Shown: positions 24,835-36,920 of the stretch, one piece after another
Position numbering within the stretch: the stretch's first letter is position 1
Layout of the letters: each line of letters opens with the position of its first letter
NCBI GenBank assembly: GCA_007644065.1
Contig: VJWN01000010.1
Location: 1,797,105-1,861,104 of the forward strand
Direction: 5' to 3'
DNA: 64,000 bases
From: Margaritispora aquatica
Taxonomy: Eukaryota > Ascomycota > Leotiomycetes > Helotiales > Discinellaceae
The notes under the pieces: model-generated
What the model was told of the DNA's origin: nothing
The model's database searches: none
Seen by the model: only the letters and a program-made list of their open reading frames with translations
Translations under genes and position numbers: made by a program

Positions 24835-27800
24835 ATCCGTATTAGGCGAGAAAGGGAGGTACGAGGAGGGGTGTATGGAGGTAGTGAAAAGGCTGGTGGT
24901 GTTGAGTGGCCTGGGAAGAGAGATGGAGTGGAAGAGGAGTATGAGGAGTTTGTTTAGGAGTCTAGATGGCTCAAGGATGGGATTTGATGGTTCTGTGGAT
25001 CATACAATTTGCCTCTAAGGTGGTTTGGTTTTGGGGTTGGCTACTGATGCGGGAATTATGAGGAGGAATGGTAGGATGGGTTGGGTGGGATTCTTGCTGC
25101 CATGAATGACATGGGCAGACGAAACAGACAGCAGGCTTGGGTAGGAAGGATTCGGGACTGCTGGCTGGTTCTATATTTTGCGGGACAATATTGGACAATA
25201 GTAGCTAATGAATTGATGTATTTGGATGTGGTTCTTGGCTTTTGTTTTATTATTTCGTATGCTCGGGACTTCTGACCTGATGCTGTTTCTTTCTCACACT
25301 TTCCACGCCAAAAACAAGTATCTCTTGTACATGGACTTGGCTTTCGGCTGTGCTTGTAATTTTTCACATGTTTTATTTGTGGACGTTCTACTTTGTTTCA
25401 AGAATGAAAGACTAACAGTAAAGGTTGCCGTTTTGCCGTTTGCATTTGATGTGGCTGCCCAACACATATAAAAACAAGCATGGAGACAGCATGCCATTTC
25501 AAAGGCAAACAAGCTCGAATCAAATCAAATCAAACTTCAGGCTCGCAATATGCATGCATGCGTGTTCTTCGTTTCTGTTTTCGAGAGGGGGGTTTGCTTT
25601 TCGTTGCTTGTTGCTGATGTGTTTCTTTTGCCACTCGCTACCTGGGATGAGGGCATGAGGGAGGGCATAAGGCCGGGATGGCTGGGACTGGAAATGTTTC
25701 GCTTGGCACGAGGAAGTGATTGAGATCAAAGCAGATCAAAGCAGTAGTAGTAGTGGTGGGTCAATGCATATTCAAGCATGTTCCAAGTGCGCCAGTCTGT
25801 GGGTGCGTTGCTGTGCCTAGATATGTCGAAGTGCTTGATATTTTGATGGGTGCTTAGTTTGTGTCTAAGCAGAGGTGAGGGTAGGGTGAGGGTGAGAGTG
25901 GAGGTGAAGTCTGAACGCTAGGGTGGGCAGATTGGAGATGAGAGAGAGGGTAAGGGTGCACATGAGGGTATCATGATGTTTCGTTTTCTCTTCAGTTAGT
26001 AGCGGAGAGGAGAAGAGATAGGGAGAGAGAGTCTGGTCCCAATCGGTTGCGAACTGTGGTGGTGGTAGAACGATGGTGAAGAGCGGCGATAGAATTTACG
26101 TCGTTGGCTAGTTGGTTGTAGCCGGAAAGAGGGGAGAGAGATTGAGGTAGGTATTATAAATGAAGGGAGAAAGCGCGAAGCGGAGGAGGCAGCGCGTGGC
26201 AGTGACCGGTGATTTCAGGTAGGTTAGGCAGGCAAGTCGGGCGGGCGAGTGTGTGAGTGTGTGAGTGTGTGAGTGTGTGAGTGTGTGAGAGCGCTTACAA
26301 CGGGTGTGGACTGCAATGTGCCGTGTCGAGCACAGAGGGAGGAACACTGGGTGTTAGAACTTGACATGAGTTGAACGCAAAGGAGAAACAGGAAAAGGGC
26401 TTTTAACATAAGGTGTTGAGTATAGAAACCGGATTCGAATCATGAAATAGGTATTAAGCTAAGTTGAGCTACAAGTACGAACTTCATCGTATTGTGTTTT
26501 CTGATTGGAGGTAAGGTAAGGTAAAGTGAGGTGATGTGATGTGGGGGTAATGGGAAAATCAGTAGACTACTAGACCTTCACTGTTTGATAGTAGGTGGAA
26601 TTGAATTGAGATATATTGATCATACAATGGGTTTCTGGTGAGACTAGTATTCGTTTACAAATAATAATATAAAAAAATGCGAACAACTTTGTATTTGTCA
26701 TTCGTATCCAAAAATTTTATCTAAGGTACTTCTGCCGCACTCACTTCTGGCTGACTTATATGTTGTGGGAGAAATGCATTGAGTTCAGTTTTTAATCATT
26801 ATAGGAGATTGCGACTGAGTCTTGAGAATTCCGGCCACTGCTTGAGTAGTCGCCAATCGGAAGATATCAATCACAAATATCGAGCCTAGATTTCAAGTAT
26901 CCTCAGAATCCCGAAAAGCGCGAGTTTTACCTTGGGGGATGGCAGTGTTTGTAGCTATGTGTTTTATTTCTTTGGGCTAGTACTGATTAATGCTTAGTTT
27001 GTGTAATATCGTTCTTTGTTGCTGTATTGTATGGCTTGAGTGTTTTTGTAGCAACGATATGTTTCGTCTTTCGAGGTTGCGTGTTGTTATGACAGTGGTA
27101 GATTTGGTCTTGACAGTCGTGAGTTGGGAGTTGACAGCATTACTACTTATCGTGGCTCTATTGGGTGTGTTGGTTTTTGTTAATTTTTGCCGTTGTTGAA
27201 TATCTGATATAAATCTCACGTTTTGCTCTGATAGGACGAGGTGGAGTGGAAGTAGTGCTGCAGTTATAACAATGAATAGCGTAGACTTAAATGGCTCTGG
27301 ATTAAATGAACTATAATGTCTAGATATTGATGCATTCGGTGATTGTGCAGGGAAGGAGGTTTCAATGTGTTACAATACACGATATTTAGAACTCTTCAAT
27401 AAAAACAAGGGTAGTGTGGGTATACATTCATGGAGTTAACGAGACAGGACTTGATATTATATTCAATGTCTAGTTCCCTAGGATCTACTACGGTGAATAA
27501 CTCTCTAAATACCCAAACTCAAATCATTGGTGTCGATTTTTCTTTTTATATTACAATCTTTGTTTATTAATTTTTAACCTTTTTCGCTTTAGATTTCAAA
27601 CTATCGATTCGATAATCACTTGAGTTTGGATTATAAGAGTGTACCCTAAGAAAAAGAGGTATTTCCATAGTTGTATCATAATCTCCCCTTCAAGGGAACA
27701 GTTTTCAATCGTATACATCAATCAAGTCTCCAGGTTCTTAACATCATGGAATTTCATTAGAATCCCGCCCCACCACTAAGCGAGCTACCCCGCAATGGCA

Positions 27801-28080
27801 CCTTTGTCCCCCCGGATGCATCTCCGATCCGCCTTTCCGGTATCGTTCCCTTAGACATGCAGAAATAATCTGCGACATTGGCCAATTGTGCGACTTATTC
27901 ATGATAAGTTTGCATACATGGCTCGTGTCACCGTTTCTGACATCATTTGCTGCACTATGCTTATCCATAAGCTTGTGTTTTGCTGGACTTCAACGGAATC
28001 CATACTTTTCCTACATTCAGCAACATCTTTACAAAATATATTCTACATTTATCGAATTGAGCAAGCTTTAATTCTTCGAC
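24835..28080. other. 3.2-kb gene-poor region
   Basis: No gene is supported. The sequence is purine-rich on the plus strand (GAGGTGAGGGTAGGGTGAGGG-like, about 25870-26030), has AGT repeats (25740-25760) and a GTGTGTGA octamer repeat, and has AT-rich sequence around 26640-26700 and 27540-27600. Frames such as 26977-27219 (minus) and 26990-27199 (plus) overlap each other and lack family features. It could be a long 3' flank, a regulatory block or an untranslated transcript. Confidence 0.4.
26247..26289. repeat. GTGTGTGA octamer tandem repeat
   Basis: About five copies of an 8-base unit (GAGTGTGT phase), lying in the gene-poor region. Confidence 0.9.
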
Positions 28081-29365
28081 ATGTCTACACGCTTTGCCAT
28101 TGTACAGCGCAATCAAAAACTGGTCGCTGAAGACCTTCCACTACCCGATCTCGAGAAAACTCAAGTCTTAGTGAAAATTGCCAATTCGTCTCTCAATCCA
28201 ACCGATGGTGTGTTTTTTCATCTAGGAACCACCCCAATACTTATATAGGACTAGTACAATCACTTGATGGTGATGCATTCGGTGATGGTGCTGTCCTTGG
28301 ATGTGATTTCGCTGGCGTGGTTGAAAAAGTTGGATCTTCAGTCACCAAGTACAAGGTTGGAGACAGGATCGCCGCTCTGATTTGGGGAGGTAAGAGTAAA
28401 TTTAAATCCAGTGTCAAGTCGCGTCTAACTCAGTCTAGGAGAGATTCCAGGACTTGGTGCATATTCGTAATTAGACGCTATCTTGGTCTGCAAATATTAG
28501 ACTTACTTGAGACAGATCTTATTGCGTTGCCGAGGATGACATCTCCTTCAAAATACCAACTGAGCTTGACTTCGCTTCGGCTTCCACTGTCCCCCTGGCC
28601 GCAAACACAGCTTGGCTGGCATTGTTTTCGAAAGATTCTTTGAACATGCCTCGCCAAGGTTCAACAGGCACTTCTTTGCTAGTGTGGGGTGGTGGCTGTA
28701 AGTAAGTTTTGACGACTATTGGCAATACTGATATAGAATAGCAACTGTAGGAGCCTATACAATCCAAATTGCTAGGATGCATGGCTTCAACATCGTGACC
28801 ACCTGCAGCCCACGTAATTTTGAAGTGGCGAAGGAACTAGGAGCAAAGCACGTTTTCGATTACAACGATCCACAGGTTGTTGAGAAGATTGCCATGGCTG
28901 TGCCTGACCTGGCATACGCTTTCGATTGTATCGGCAACTCCACATCATCAGTCAAATCGGCACAAGCAATGGGCGACAAGCAAGGCGGTGCAGTCTGCAC
29001 AGTTCGTCCTGGCAAGGCGTTCACAGAGAAAGTCCCGTCCAATGTCAAGGTAGAAGACGTCCTCGTCTTCACGGCATTCTTGAAGCCTCACGTTTACAAG
29101 AAAGATTATCATTGGCCTGTAAGTAACGATGTCTCTAGATTCTTTTGATGTTGACTCACTTTCAAAGACAAGCCCAGAAGATCATGCTTTGTCAGCCGAG
29201 ATGTACTCGAAAATTGGAAATTGGATCACGGAAGGAACATTCGTCCCTCAGACTCCACGAGTTTTGGGTGAGTTGAATGTCAAGACTGTTGAAGAAGCAA
29301 TGGAATTGAACAGGAAAGGCAAGGTGTCCAACGAAAAGCTCTGCTTCCACGTTGAGAAGATGTAA
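28081..29365 (+). CDS. Zinc-independent MDR oxidoreductase (ToxD/enoyl-reductase-like)
   Basis: Medium-chain NADPH-dependent reductase of the quinone-oxidoreductase/trans-enoyl-reductase group. Proposed coding is join(28081..28207,28249..28389,28439..28466,28516..28697,28742..29118,29168..29365), about 350 residues; five introns all keep frame, including a 28-base third exon. The N-terminal GroES-like fold has SLNPTDG and AVLGCDFAGVVEKVG. The segment ASTVPLAANTAWLALF precedes a nucleotide-binding region (VWGGGSTVGAYTIQIAR). FDCIGN follows. The structural and catalytic zinc ligands of true alcohol dehydrogenases are absent. Homologues occur both as stand-alone enzymes and as partners of polyketide synthases; no synthase is nearby, so a stand-alone role is likelier. 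The ATG at 28081 is in good context (CGACATG). Confidence 0.87.
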
Positions 29366-29459
29366 ATGATCTATTCCAGTCCTTGCTTATTAATTACACA
29401 AGAAGATTCTATTCATGCGCCTCTCCATAGTCACTGAGATCTATTACATCCGACCAGTA

Positions 29460-30441
29460 TCAAAACTTATGCTGAACAGGTTGCTCCACCAAATGAATAT
29501 CATGTTGAGATCCTCCTGGATTCAGTCCCTGCTCCATGGAAAGCACTCTCTCGTGATTCGAACTCCCAGGAACAAGACCTGGGATCTTCATCGGGTGATA
29601 GAAGAAGAAGATAACCAAAACTCCAAACATGAGCACTGTGTCGAAAATATACAATGGCCACTCATGCGTCATCAAATATCCGTTGGCACCAGCAGCAAAC
29701 TCCACAACTCTGAAAATGCTTCGTATCATAATGAGACCGCTGACTCCATACAGCATATTCATCATCTGCTTCCACTCTCCCCATCCCGACACCGAAGCTT
29801 TAGAAGCGAGGCTCCTCTCGTATCGCTTTTGGAAATTAATGGCAGTAACGCAAAAGAAGCCAAAGATAATGATCTGGCATGCAAGACCACCAATGATAAC
29901 CCATTGGCCTATCAGAGCAAGATTGATCTTCGACGTGGTAGATCTGGCACCTACTGCTGTCAATCCACCTCCCCCGCCCTGAATATAGAATGCAACGATA
30001 TCGCCCGCAACGAATGTTTTGGTGAGGCGCGATGGTCGGATGATACTCAAGTCATCAGCATGAAGGGCTCGAATGATTCTTCCGAGAACCATGTAAATTG
30101 AGGCTGCAAATAGGACTGGCGGGAGGAGGATGAACATCTGCTGGATGATGAATGTCATGAGCTTGCTGGTATCGTTGTGGCATGCAATGCGTGCGGCATA
30201 TCCAATCATTTCCACTGTAGAAGAACGTTAGTTTATGTTGTAAGAATGAAGTGTCGACGGGCTTACTGAAGCCACCAATTACGATTGGAGTACAGAACCA
30301 CAGCCGTGTCTTGTACATTCGCCACGAATGAGCTGCTGTTACCGCGAAGAACAGTATTGTAAATATGAGAGCTCCTGCAAGCGAGGGCAAGTATTTCCAA
30401 ATATAGTATCCGCTCTTGGCGAGAGGTTTGAGGACTGCCAT
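29460..30441 (-). CDS. RTA1-like lipid-translocating/resistance membrane protein
   Basis: Seven-span protein of the RTA1 family (yeast Rsb1, Rta1, Rtm1), associated with lipid movement and tolerance of toxic compounds. Proposed coding is complement(join(29460..30214,30267..30441)), about 309 residues, one intron. Family marks are GGFMEMIGYAAR spanning the splice, FILLPPVLFAASIYMVLGR, and HADDLSIIRPSRLTKTFVAGD, then FYIQGGGGGLTA and RSIFRVVEFAAGANGYLMTHE near the end. The C-terminus is a polar tail after FFYHPMKIPG. The start at 30441 is preceded by a TATA-like element about 140 bases upstream. It lies tail-to-tail with the MDR reductase gene (about 94 bases apart). Confidence 0.9.
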
Positions 30442-32150
30442 CGTGGTGAGATGACAAATTGAGACGTCAATTGGAAGGTGAAAAAGGACGCGAGTTGCTA
30501 AAGGCTTGCTAAATTCAATGAAGAATCTAGTGTAATGAAGAGAATGAATGATTAAATCAGAAGAGACGACATTCTCCTCTTATATCTGAGAGATGCATGA
30601 AATGGGTATTATGGTGGAGTTCAGGAGAGACAAACGAATACGTAAGAGTAAGCGAACGAATACGTCGATACGGTGATACGGTGATACGGCAATATGCATG
30701 ACATTGGTTATACGATATAAACCAAGCCACCACCGTTTAGATATGTGGAGTATCAGTCGCTTTTGATGAGATTAGGTTGGAGTGGTAACCTATATCTGCA
30801 TTTATTTTATTAATAGTACGTGCTGCCTGTGGTTGAAATGGTTCATCTAATGATGAGGACTTCTGAAGCATGTGAGACCATCACGTGCGCTAACTTAAAT
30901 ATATCAAATCGTAAGTGCTCACGAACTAAATTTAATAAAGAAGTTGAAGCTAGTTATAAAAAAAGAGTTAAAAATATATGTCTTGGATGAGTAGAGAATC
31001 TCTCCCTCAGGGGCAAACGATGGGTCTATACAATCGCTTCAAATCACATGATCGAGAATGGATGAAGCTTCAGTGCACCTTAACTCGTAAACACTCAACT
31101 TCACATTTAGATTCAGTAAACGATCGTTTACAGACCAATATCTCCACGAGTTTATTTTGCCAAAATCATTAAGCTTGTTGATGACAAGAGGGAGCTTCAC
31201 TCGCATGCATCTGCCCTTTTGGACTCCATGATATAACAGTATCTGTTCTCGACGATTTCATCAGGTTTCAGTTTTACTCATGTAAAGATAAGTCTTCCGA
31301 ACACTAGCTGCAGTACGATAGATTGACTATTACTTGACTTCATCAAGGGCAATACTCGATCTTTACCCCTCGAAAAATGCGATGAACCAGGTGATTTGCA
31401 ATCGGTGCAAGCATCTACTTTATTGAGAATCAAAAGCAAAAATGGACGCCCGCCACAGCAGCACACTTCAGCACCGAGTCTCAAATCCTAGCAATGTATA
31501 AACTCCACAAGCACTGTCCTTGGTTGCCTACGATGAACGAACCAGCCATGTAGTCTCAATGTCAAAGGGTCTGCAGTTGGCTGTCCGTGGACGAAGATCT
31601 GGATACTTTGGCGTCATACAGGCGCATTCACTTTGGAAGTGGAACAATGGGGCAATTTTCTCCAGCCTTATGACCCAAGAAGCATTTGGTCGAAGCAGCA
31701 GGACTCCTGAACCCAATTTCAACATACTCTAAGTGTAATATGGTATCAAGAGCCATAGCCCTACACTTGGATTGCGCGGAGTGCCCAAAATCAATCGTCA
31801 TCGTTTCATAGTCCTCAGACGCTGATCGAGATATACTGACAGGATTCGTTTCCTGTAATAAAGCATATATGCCACCACGTAGCCTCACCCTCAAAATCAC
31901 TAGGTCATCTTATGATAAGGCTATCACTTGGCTATCTTCACAATATGAGACTGCCGTCAGGCTTTCATGATGCTAGAATCTACGGCCGATTGGTTAAACA
32001 TTCTTCCCGCAGGTACTGCCTCTTCTTGAGCTGTGTGTAGTGTCTAAGGCTGAATTATCGAAACCGAGTTTGAAATACTTACGTTTTTCTCTGTTTCAAT
32101 ATAAAAACCTGAAAAGCAGCTCCTCGAAATTCTCCTAGCATCTTCTCAAC
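30442..32150. other. Intergenic, 1.7 kb
   Basis: Promoter side of the RTA1 gene on the left and upstream region of the ankyrin pseudogene on the right. AT-rich around 30880-30980. Frames at 31278-31900 overlap antisense and have no features. Nothing else recognised. Confidence 0.4.
30577..30586 (-). promoter_or_regulatory. TATA-like element of the RTA1 gene
   Basis: Reads GATATAAGAG on the minus strand, about 140 bases before the ATG. The same ten bases occur upstream of the amino-acid permease (39686-39695). Confidence 0.4.
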
Positions 32151-35100
32151 ATGTCATTTGGGATATCTATCGGAGACGCTATTGTCGTCCTCAAATTAAT
32201 CAATTAGACATGGAAGGACTGTAAATCTGCTCCAACTGATCTCGCACAAGTATGGTGTGAAGTCGAGAATCTCGAGCTTGTTCTCAAAGCACCCTCGCAG
32301 GATTTTGATGACCCAGACTCAACACTGCGACACAATGAGGGTCTCCAACAAAGCCTCGAGGCAATCATGGCCAACTGTAACATCGTGCTTTCCCAGCTCC
32401 AAAATATTTTTATCAAATTTAAAGGAGGACCTGATTCTAACGTGCGGACAAAAGACAGATTCCGGGTACCGAAGCAGGAGCTGTTGGAAATCAGAAGCCA
32501 GTTGTCCAGTCATAAAACCGCATTGCCAGCAGCTTTGAGTGTGGCAGGACTCGGTGTTCTTAGAAAGTTTGCTGGAAATGTGCATACAAAACTAGGAGAA
32601 TTGATCTCAATCCTAACCAAGTTTGAGCAGAAACACGGAGCCGACCAGCCCAAATCCGAATCAGTCCACTCGGAATACAGCCAAGATACAAGATCCATTT
32701 GGAAGGCGTTTCGAAAGGAACTTTTAGAAGATGGCATCAGTACCTCTGATATCACGAAATACAAGTCGGAGCTCAGAACCCACTTGAAGATGTTGACGGA
32801 TCGAAGCCTTGTTGAGGTTGAAGTTCCTATTCTCAGTAAGGATCAGGCCAATATAATCCCAGACGAAAGCTCGACGGAGGAAGAAGATGATAACGATGAG
32901 TCTGGCGAAATCCAAGACAGTAAGAACAAAAAGCTAAAGGGTGATACATTGAGGGTTGAAAAAACGCGTGGTGGATTGTGGGAGATGTGTACAACCAATG
33001 GTGATTCCCCAAACCAAGACATCGCGACTCCGATTATTTCGCCTGTAAAAGAAACGATGGCGAAACATTCCTCAGCATCGAACCTTCAGTCTTGGTCACC
33101 CTCGCATCATCGCCAGAAATCGGCTCCAATCACTCTTCCCAACTTGAGCCAAGCCTCTATGGTCTCTGAGACTCCCCAGTATCTTGCCGAATACATCGAG
33201 GAGGAAGGCAACAAAGTGACATCCACTAGCGAAGCTATCGCAAAGCCAGGAATATTTCGTGTCTGGATGGTGTATATTTCTATGGTTGTTATACAGTTAT
33301 GGAAATGGCTGATACGAAAGACTTATCAGCCCGGAGATCCCGCAGCTGCAGCAAGAGTTGGAAAGAAGGCAGAAGTGATCCCACTACTAGCCCAAGGATG
33401 TCCAATAGATGCCAAAGAAACGAAATTTGCCCAACATACAGCTCTGCATGCTTCTATCAGGGGCGGCCAACGTGCAATCGCAAGCTTTCTGTTGAGCCTA
33501 GGAGCTCGTACTGATATTTCAGATAGAAATGGAAATTATGTTCTACACGTGGCAGTCATTGAAGGTCAAGATTGGGCCGTCAAGCTTCTATTAACAACCA
33601 AATTGATCTCAAAAGGTTGAAAGAAGCTAATCTTTTGGCGACCATGCAAGATTAACACCGAAATTTGAACAAGAGACGGGAAGACAGCTCTTATTTTGGT
33701 TGTTGAGAAGGATGATTATCGTGCGGTGGAACATCTTTTGTCTACAGGTGTAGATATCGAAGCGTAGTCAGCCAGAGGAACGGCCCTCTGCATTGCTTTA
33801 CAGGAGGATCAGTTAAGGATTTTACAGCTGCTTCTCAACAACAAAGCCGACATTGAAGTTCAATTCGAAAATAAGACTCCTCTCCTCCAGGCAATCATTC
33901 AAGGATATAGTGGCTTGCTCTCAATATTGCGAGACCATGGAGCCAGTGTTGCTGCTCATTCGCAGGGCCAGACTGCGTTATTGCTCGCCGTGAAGAATGG
34001 ACGCGTCGATGTTGTAACCATTGTCTTGGAGATGATGGCCAGCCCCGATACTAGTGGCGACATCGATGCTAGATATGATGATAATACTGCTTTGATAGAA
34101 GCCATCGAACTATGCAATAAGAACATTGTTGCTTTATTGCTACAAGGTCGAGTCGATCTTGATCAACCGGCACGTGCTTCTGTGTCTTTAAACGCCCATC
34201 AGTCTTTGACGCCTCTACTCGTTGCTATTTCAAAAAGTCGGTCCGACTTAGTTTCTGCCTTGTTGAACTGGAAAGCAAATGTCAATTTTATCACAACAGT
34301 TTGTTGGACTGCATTAACCATGGCTACAATGAAAGGAAATACAGAGATAGTATCTCTGCTTTTAGAGCATGGTGCAGATATCAATGGCCCAGAGACAGAT
34401 ACGCAACATACTGCTTTGCACTTCGCTGCTCGCCTGAGTCATTTTCAAGTAGTTGAACTGCTAATAAATAAAGGTGCAAACATCGAAGCTGTGGGCTTCG
34501 TGGGCTAGACACTCTTGCTGTGTGCAGCCCAAGTCGGACAGTTTGCAGTTGCTGAATGCCTACTGAAACATAAGGCGAAACCAAACGTCAGATGAAAGTA
34601 TGTTGACGTCTCTTCACCTCGCCATCCAGTCCGGCAGAGAAGAAGTTGTTGTTCTCCTCCTGGAAAATGATGCAGATATTCAAGTCAGAAGTAAGGATGG
34701 CAGAAGCCTTCTCCATGAGGCAGCTCAAGGGCAGAATCACAGGATCATCAAGCTCCTGATTGACAATGGAGTTGAAATTGACGCTCAAACAACCGGGGAA
34801 GGACGTACTGCTTTACACGAAGCTTGCTCAAGGGAATGCTGGAAATTGTCAAGTTGCTAATAGATAACAGGGCCAACGTTGAAGCTCATGTTGTCAATGA
34901 CGAAGCTCGCGAGTACAAAGGACCAACACCTCTGTATCTATTCTTCGTTTACTTGCTTCGAAAGGGGATAATATTAACGCTAAAGCGTTTGGCGGGCACA
35001 CTGCGTTGCACAATGCAGTCTATGGGAGGAGAACAATAATGGTTACCACATTGATGGGGTTAGGGGCTAATATCGATATCCGACAGGATGGGGGTGCGAC

Positions 35101-35350
35101 TCCGCTATACTCCGCCGTGACGGAAAAAATTCTCGATGCAGTTTCTATTTTACTACACAGGGGCGCACTTCCAAATTCTAGTACCAAGAACGGGAACACG
35201 CCAATATCAAGAGCCATCGAGGACAAGAGCCTCGCTATCATCAAGGAACTGCTCAAGTATGGAGCTTATATCACTGAGGAGCAAAAGGAAAAGCTTAAAA
35301 ACCTCAAACTGGTGCCAAGAACGTATGCCATTTCTTTCTTGCCCTCTTGA
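32151..35350 (+). pseudogene. Ankyrin-repeat protein pseudogene with helical N-terminal domain
   Basis: Remnant of a large ankyrin-repeat protein. It starts with MSFGISIGDAIVVLKLIN, like the helical N-terminal domain found on fungal NLR/STAND and ankyrin proteins, then a charged linker, a hydrophobic segment (WMVYISMVVIQLWKWL) and at least ten ankyrin units (for example TALHASIRGGQRAIASFLLS, TALHFAARLSHFQVVELLI). The reading frame is the same from 32151 to 34592 apart from in-frame TAG at 32205, 33765 and 34506 and a possible 60-base intron at 33616-33675 that would remove two more stops. After a TGA at 34593 the ankyrin sequence continues in other frames, with shifts near 34590, 34830 and 34940, to 35350. 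All three TAG codons stand where a Gln (CAG) would fit. Function of the ancestor: possibly an intracellular recognition or scaffolding protein. Confidence 0.75.
33616..33675 (+). other. Probable 60-base intron in the ankyrin pseudogene
   Basis: GTTGAA donor, GCTAATC branch-like site, GAG acceptor. Splicing joins TCA AAA G to AC GGG AAG, giving SKDGKTALILVV, a normal ankyrin start, and removes TGA codons at 33618 and about 33661. Confidence 0.5.
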
Positions 35351-36920
35351 AGTCTCATTTGAACCAATTGATTCCTGCTAATGTAACTGTGGCCTAGATC
35401 TGTACCACCTGCTATTGTTGTTAGCAATATGAATCGTGCACACTCACCTAGTGTAAGCAGTGTTGACACAATAGTTGCACCCGAGTTTACTACTCTAGAG
35501 CCGCTAAACCCAAGCTAAAAGTCAATTGACTGAACTTAGAATATTGGTCTGGATTATTCGCGTGTGGTTGTGGTGTTGAATTGATTGGTGTGTTTCTAGG
35601 TCTCTGCCACTTGCCATGTCGTCCTTTTATAGTACTTGTTTTCTGCTTCGAATTGGTCGTTGTTTTGTCTCTGTCTGGAGAGTTTCACTCCATTGTGAAA
35701 ATAGTTATTATGATTGATTGTCCATGTGTTTACCCAACTTGTGTTCTTGCGACTGATGGAGCTTGTTGAAGCACCCCATGTTTGTGGAGCTGGTCTCACC
35801 TACCCTGTCTTCCAAGTGTTATAGTGGCCGATTAATATATCCAGGGCTCCATCTTGGCCTTCTTCACCGCACTCAATCTATCAAGGTAAGCCAAGCTTTA
35901 CGTGGCAGGCTTGGAATTAATTTAGGAGGAGCTTGTCTATATGCCCACCTATATTGTTGTCAACCCTTTTTCTCTCAAATTGAGATACCTACTTTCTGAT
36001 TAAGATCACCGAAGAGAGGATAACTGTAACAAAGAATCTAAACAGTCTGAAGCCTAGAGTTACCGAGAAATCATGCTCAGTTCGCAAGGTTCCGATCGAG
36101 ATTTATGGATCGTCCAATTCTCCACGAATCGCTTTCACGAACAATGGGACGAACTGGTTACTGACACAACAACGGTAGCATCCAAGATACCAAGATCTTG
36201 GTATGTCTTGGTATTTGCTTGGAAATTCACAGAATGTGGTCCAAAGTAAGCGCCAAGTCGTCATCTGGGGTGGTCGGATCAGCTTGGCGCTTGTTTGAGG
36301 TGATTCAGTCCAAGCTTCCCCTTGCCTCAAGATTTTTTGACGATCATACAAGCATTTCAATAAGGTGCTCTCTTCCGGGAAGCGAACGGCTTCGTCTCCA
36401 TCCTTTTCAAGAAACATCGAATCGTTCGTCGAGCCAAGCGAAAATGCCATCCCAATTCGCAAACTCTTCCATCCGATGCAGCAAAATGCAACAGTTCTTG
36501 CCGTGCCTCTTCTTGGCCATCATTTCGCTAGACATCTAAGGCACAACTGACCCTAGAGAGGCATACTCCGTACTAGGTCTGTCGGAATCAGCCTCGAAAC
36601 GAAGGCATCATGATGAGGGCAACACGAGTATTGGCAGTTCCATATCGACATGGGATGGAGCAAGGTGAGATGAACTGACATTGCACCCACTGTGTATATA
36701 TATCGAGTCGAAGCCATCTTTCTAACATCATTCCTTTCACCATCCAATCTTTACAGTCCACTTCCACTTCCAACTCTCTTTCAACAACAGCTGTGCTGTC
36801 CATTCATTTTATTCCACTTCTTCAATTTTCCACGGCTGTGCTGTTTAATCCTATCCCGTCTTTTCCAATTACCAAAATCACAATCACTTAACAATCTTTT
36901 CGATCACCAACACCGCAAAC
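35351..36920. other. Intergenic, 1.6 kb
   Basis: Upstream of the small secreted protein. A 119-codon frame at 36103-36462 (minus) has fairly protein-like composition (EAVRFPEESTLLKCLYDRQK) but no family match that I know and no good start context, so it is not called. A TATA-like TGTATATATATC is at about 36692-36703, some 220 bases before the next gene. Confidence 0.4.

Noticed and set aside
26108..26409. Minus-strand frames encoding SHTHTLTHS-type repeats
   Set aside because: They are translations of the GTGTGTGA repeat in two frames, with no other protein features.
26425..26450. GGATTCGAATC resembling a tRNA B box
   Set aside because: No A box, acceptor stem or anticodon arm could be paired around it.
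26977..27219. Overlapping 70-80-codon frames on both strands, one strongly hydrophobic
   Set aside because: Mutually antisense and isolated in a gene-poor block, without conserved motifs; probably chance.
36103..36462. 119-codon minus-strand frame with protein-like composition
   Set aside because: Overlaps similar frames on the other strand, has no start context or recognisable family; left as intergenic.
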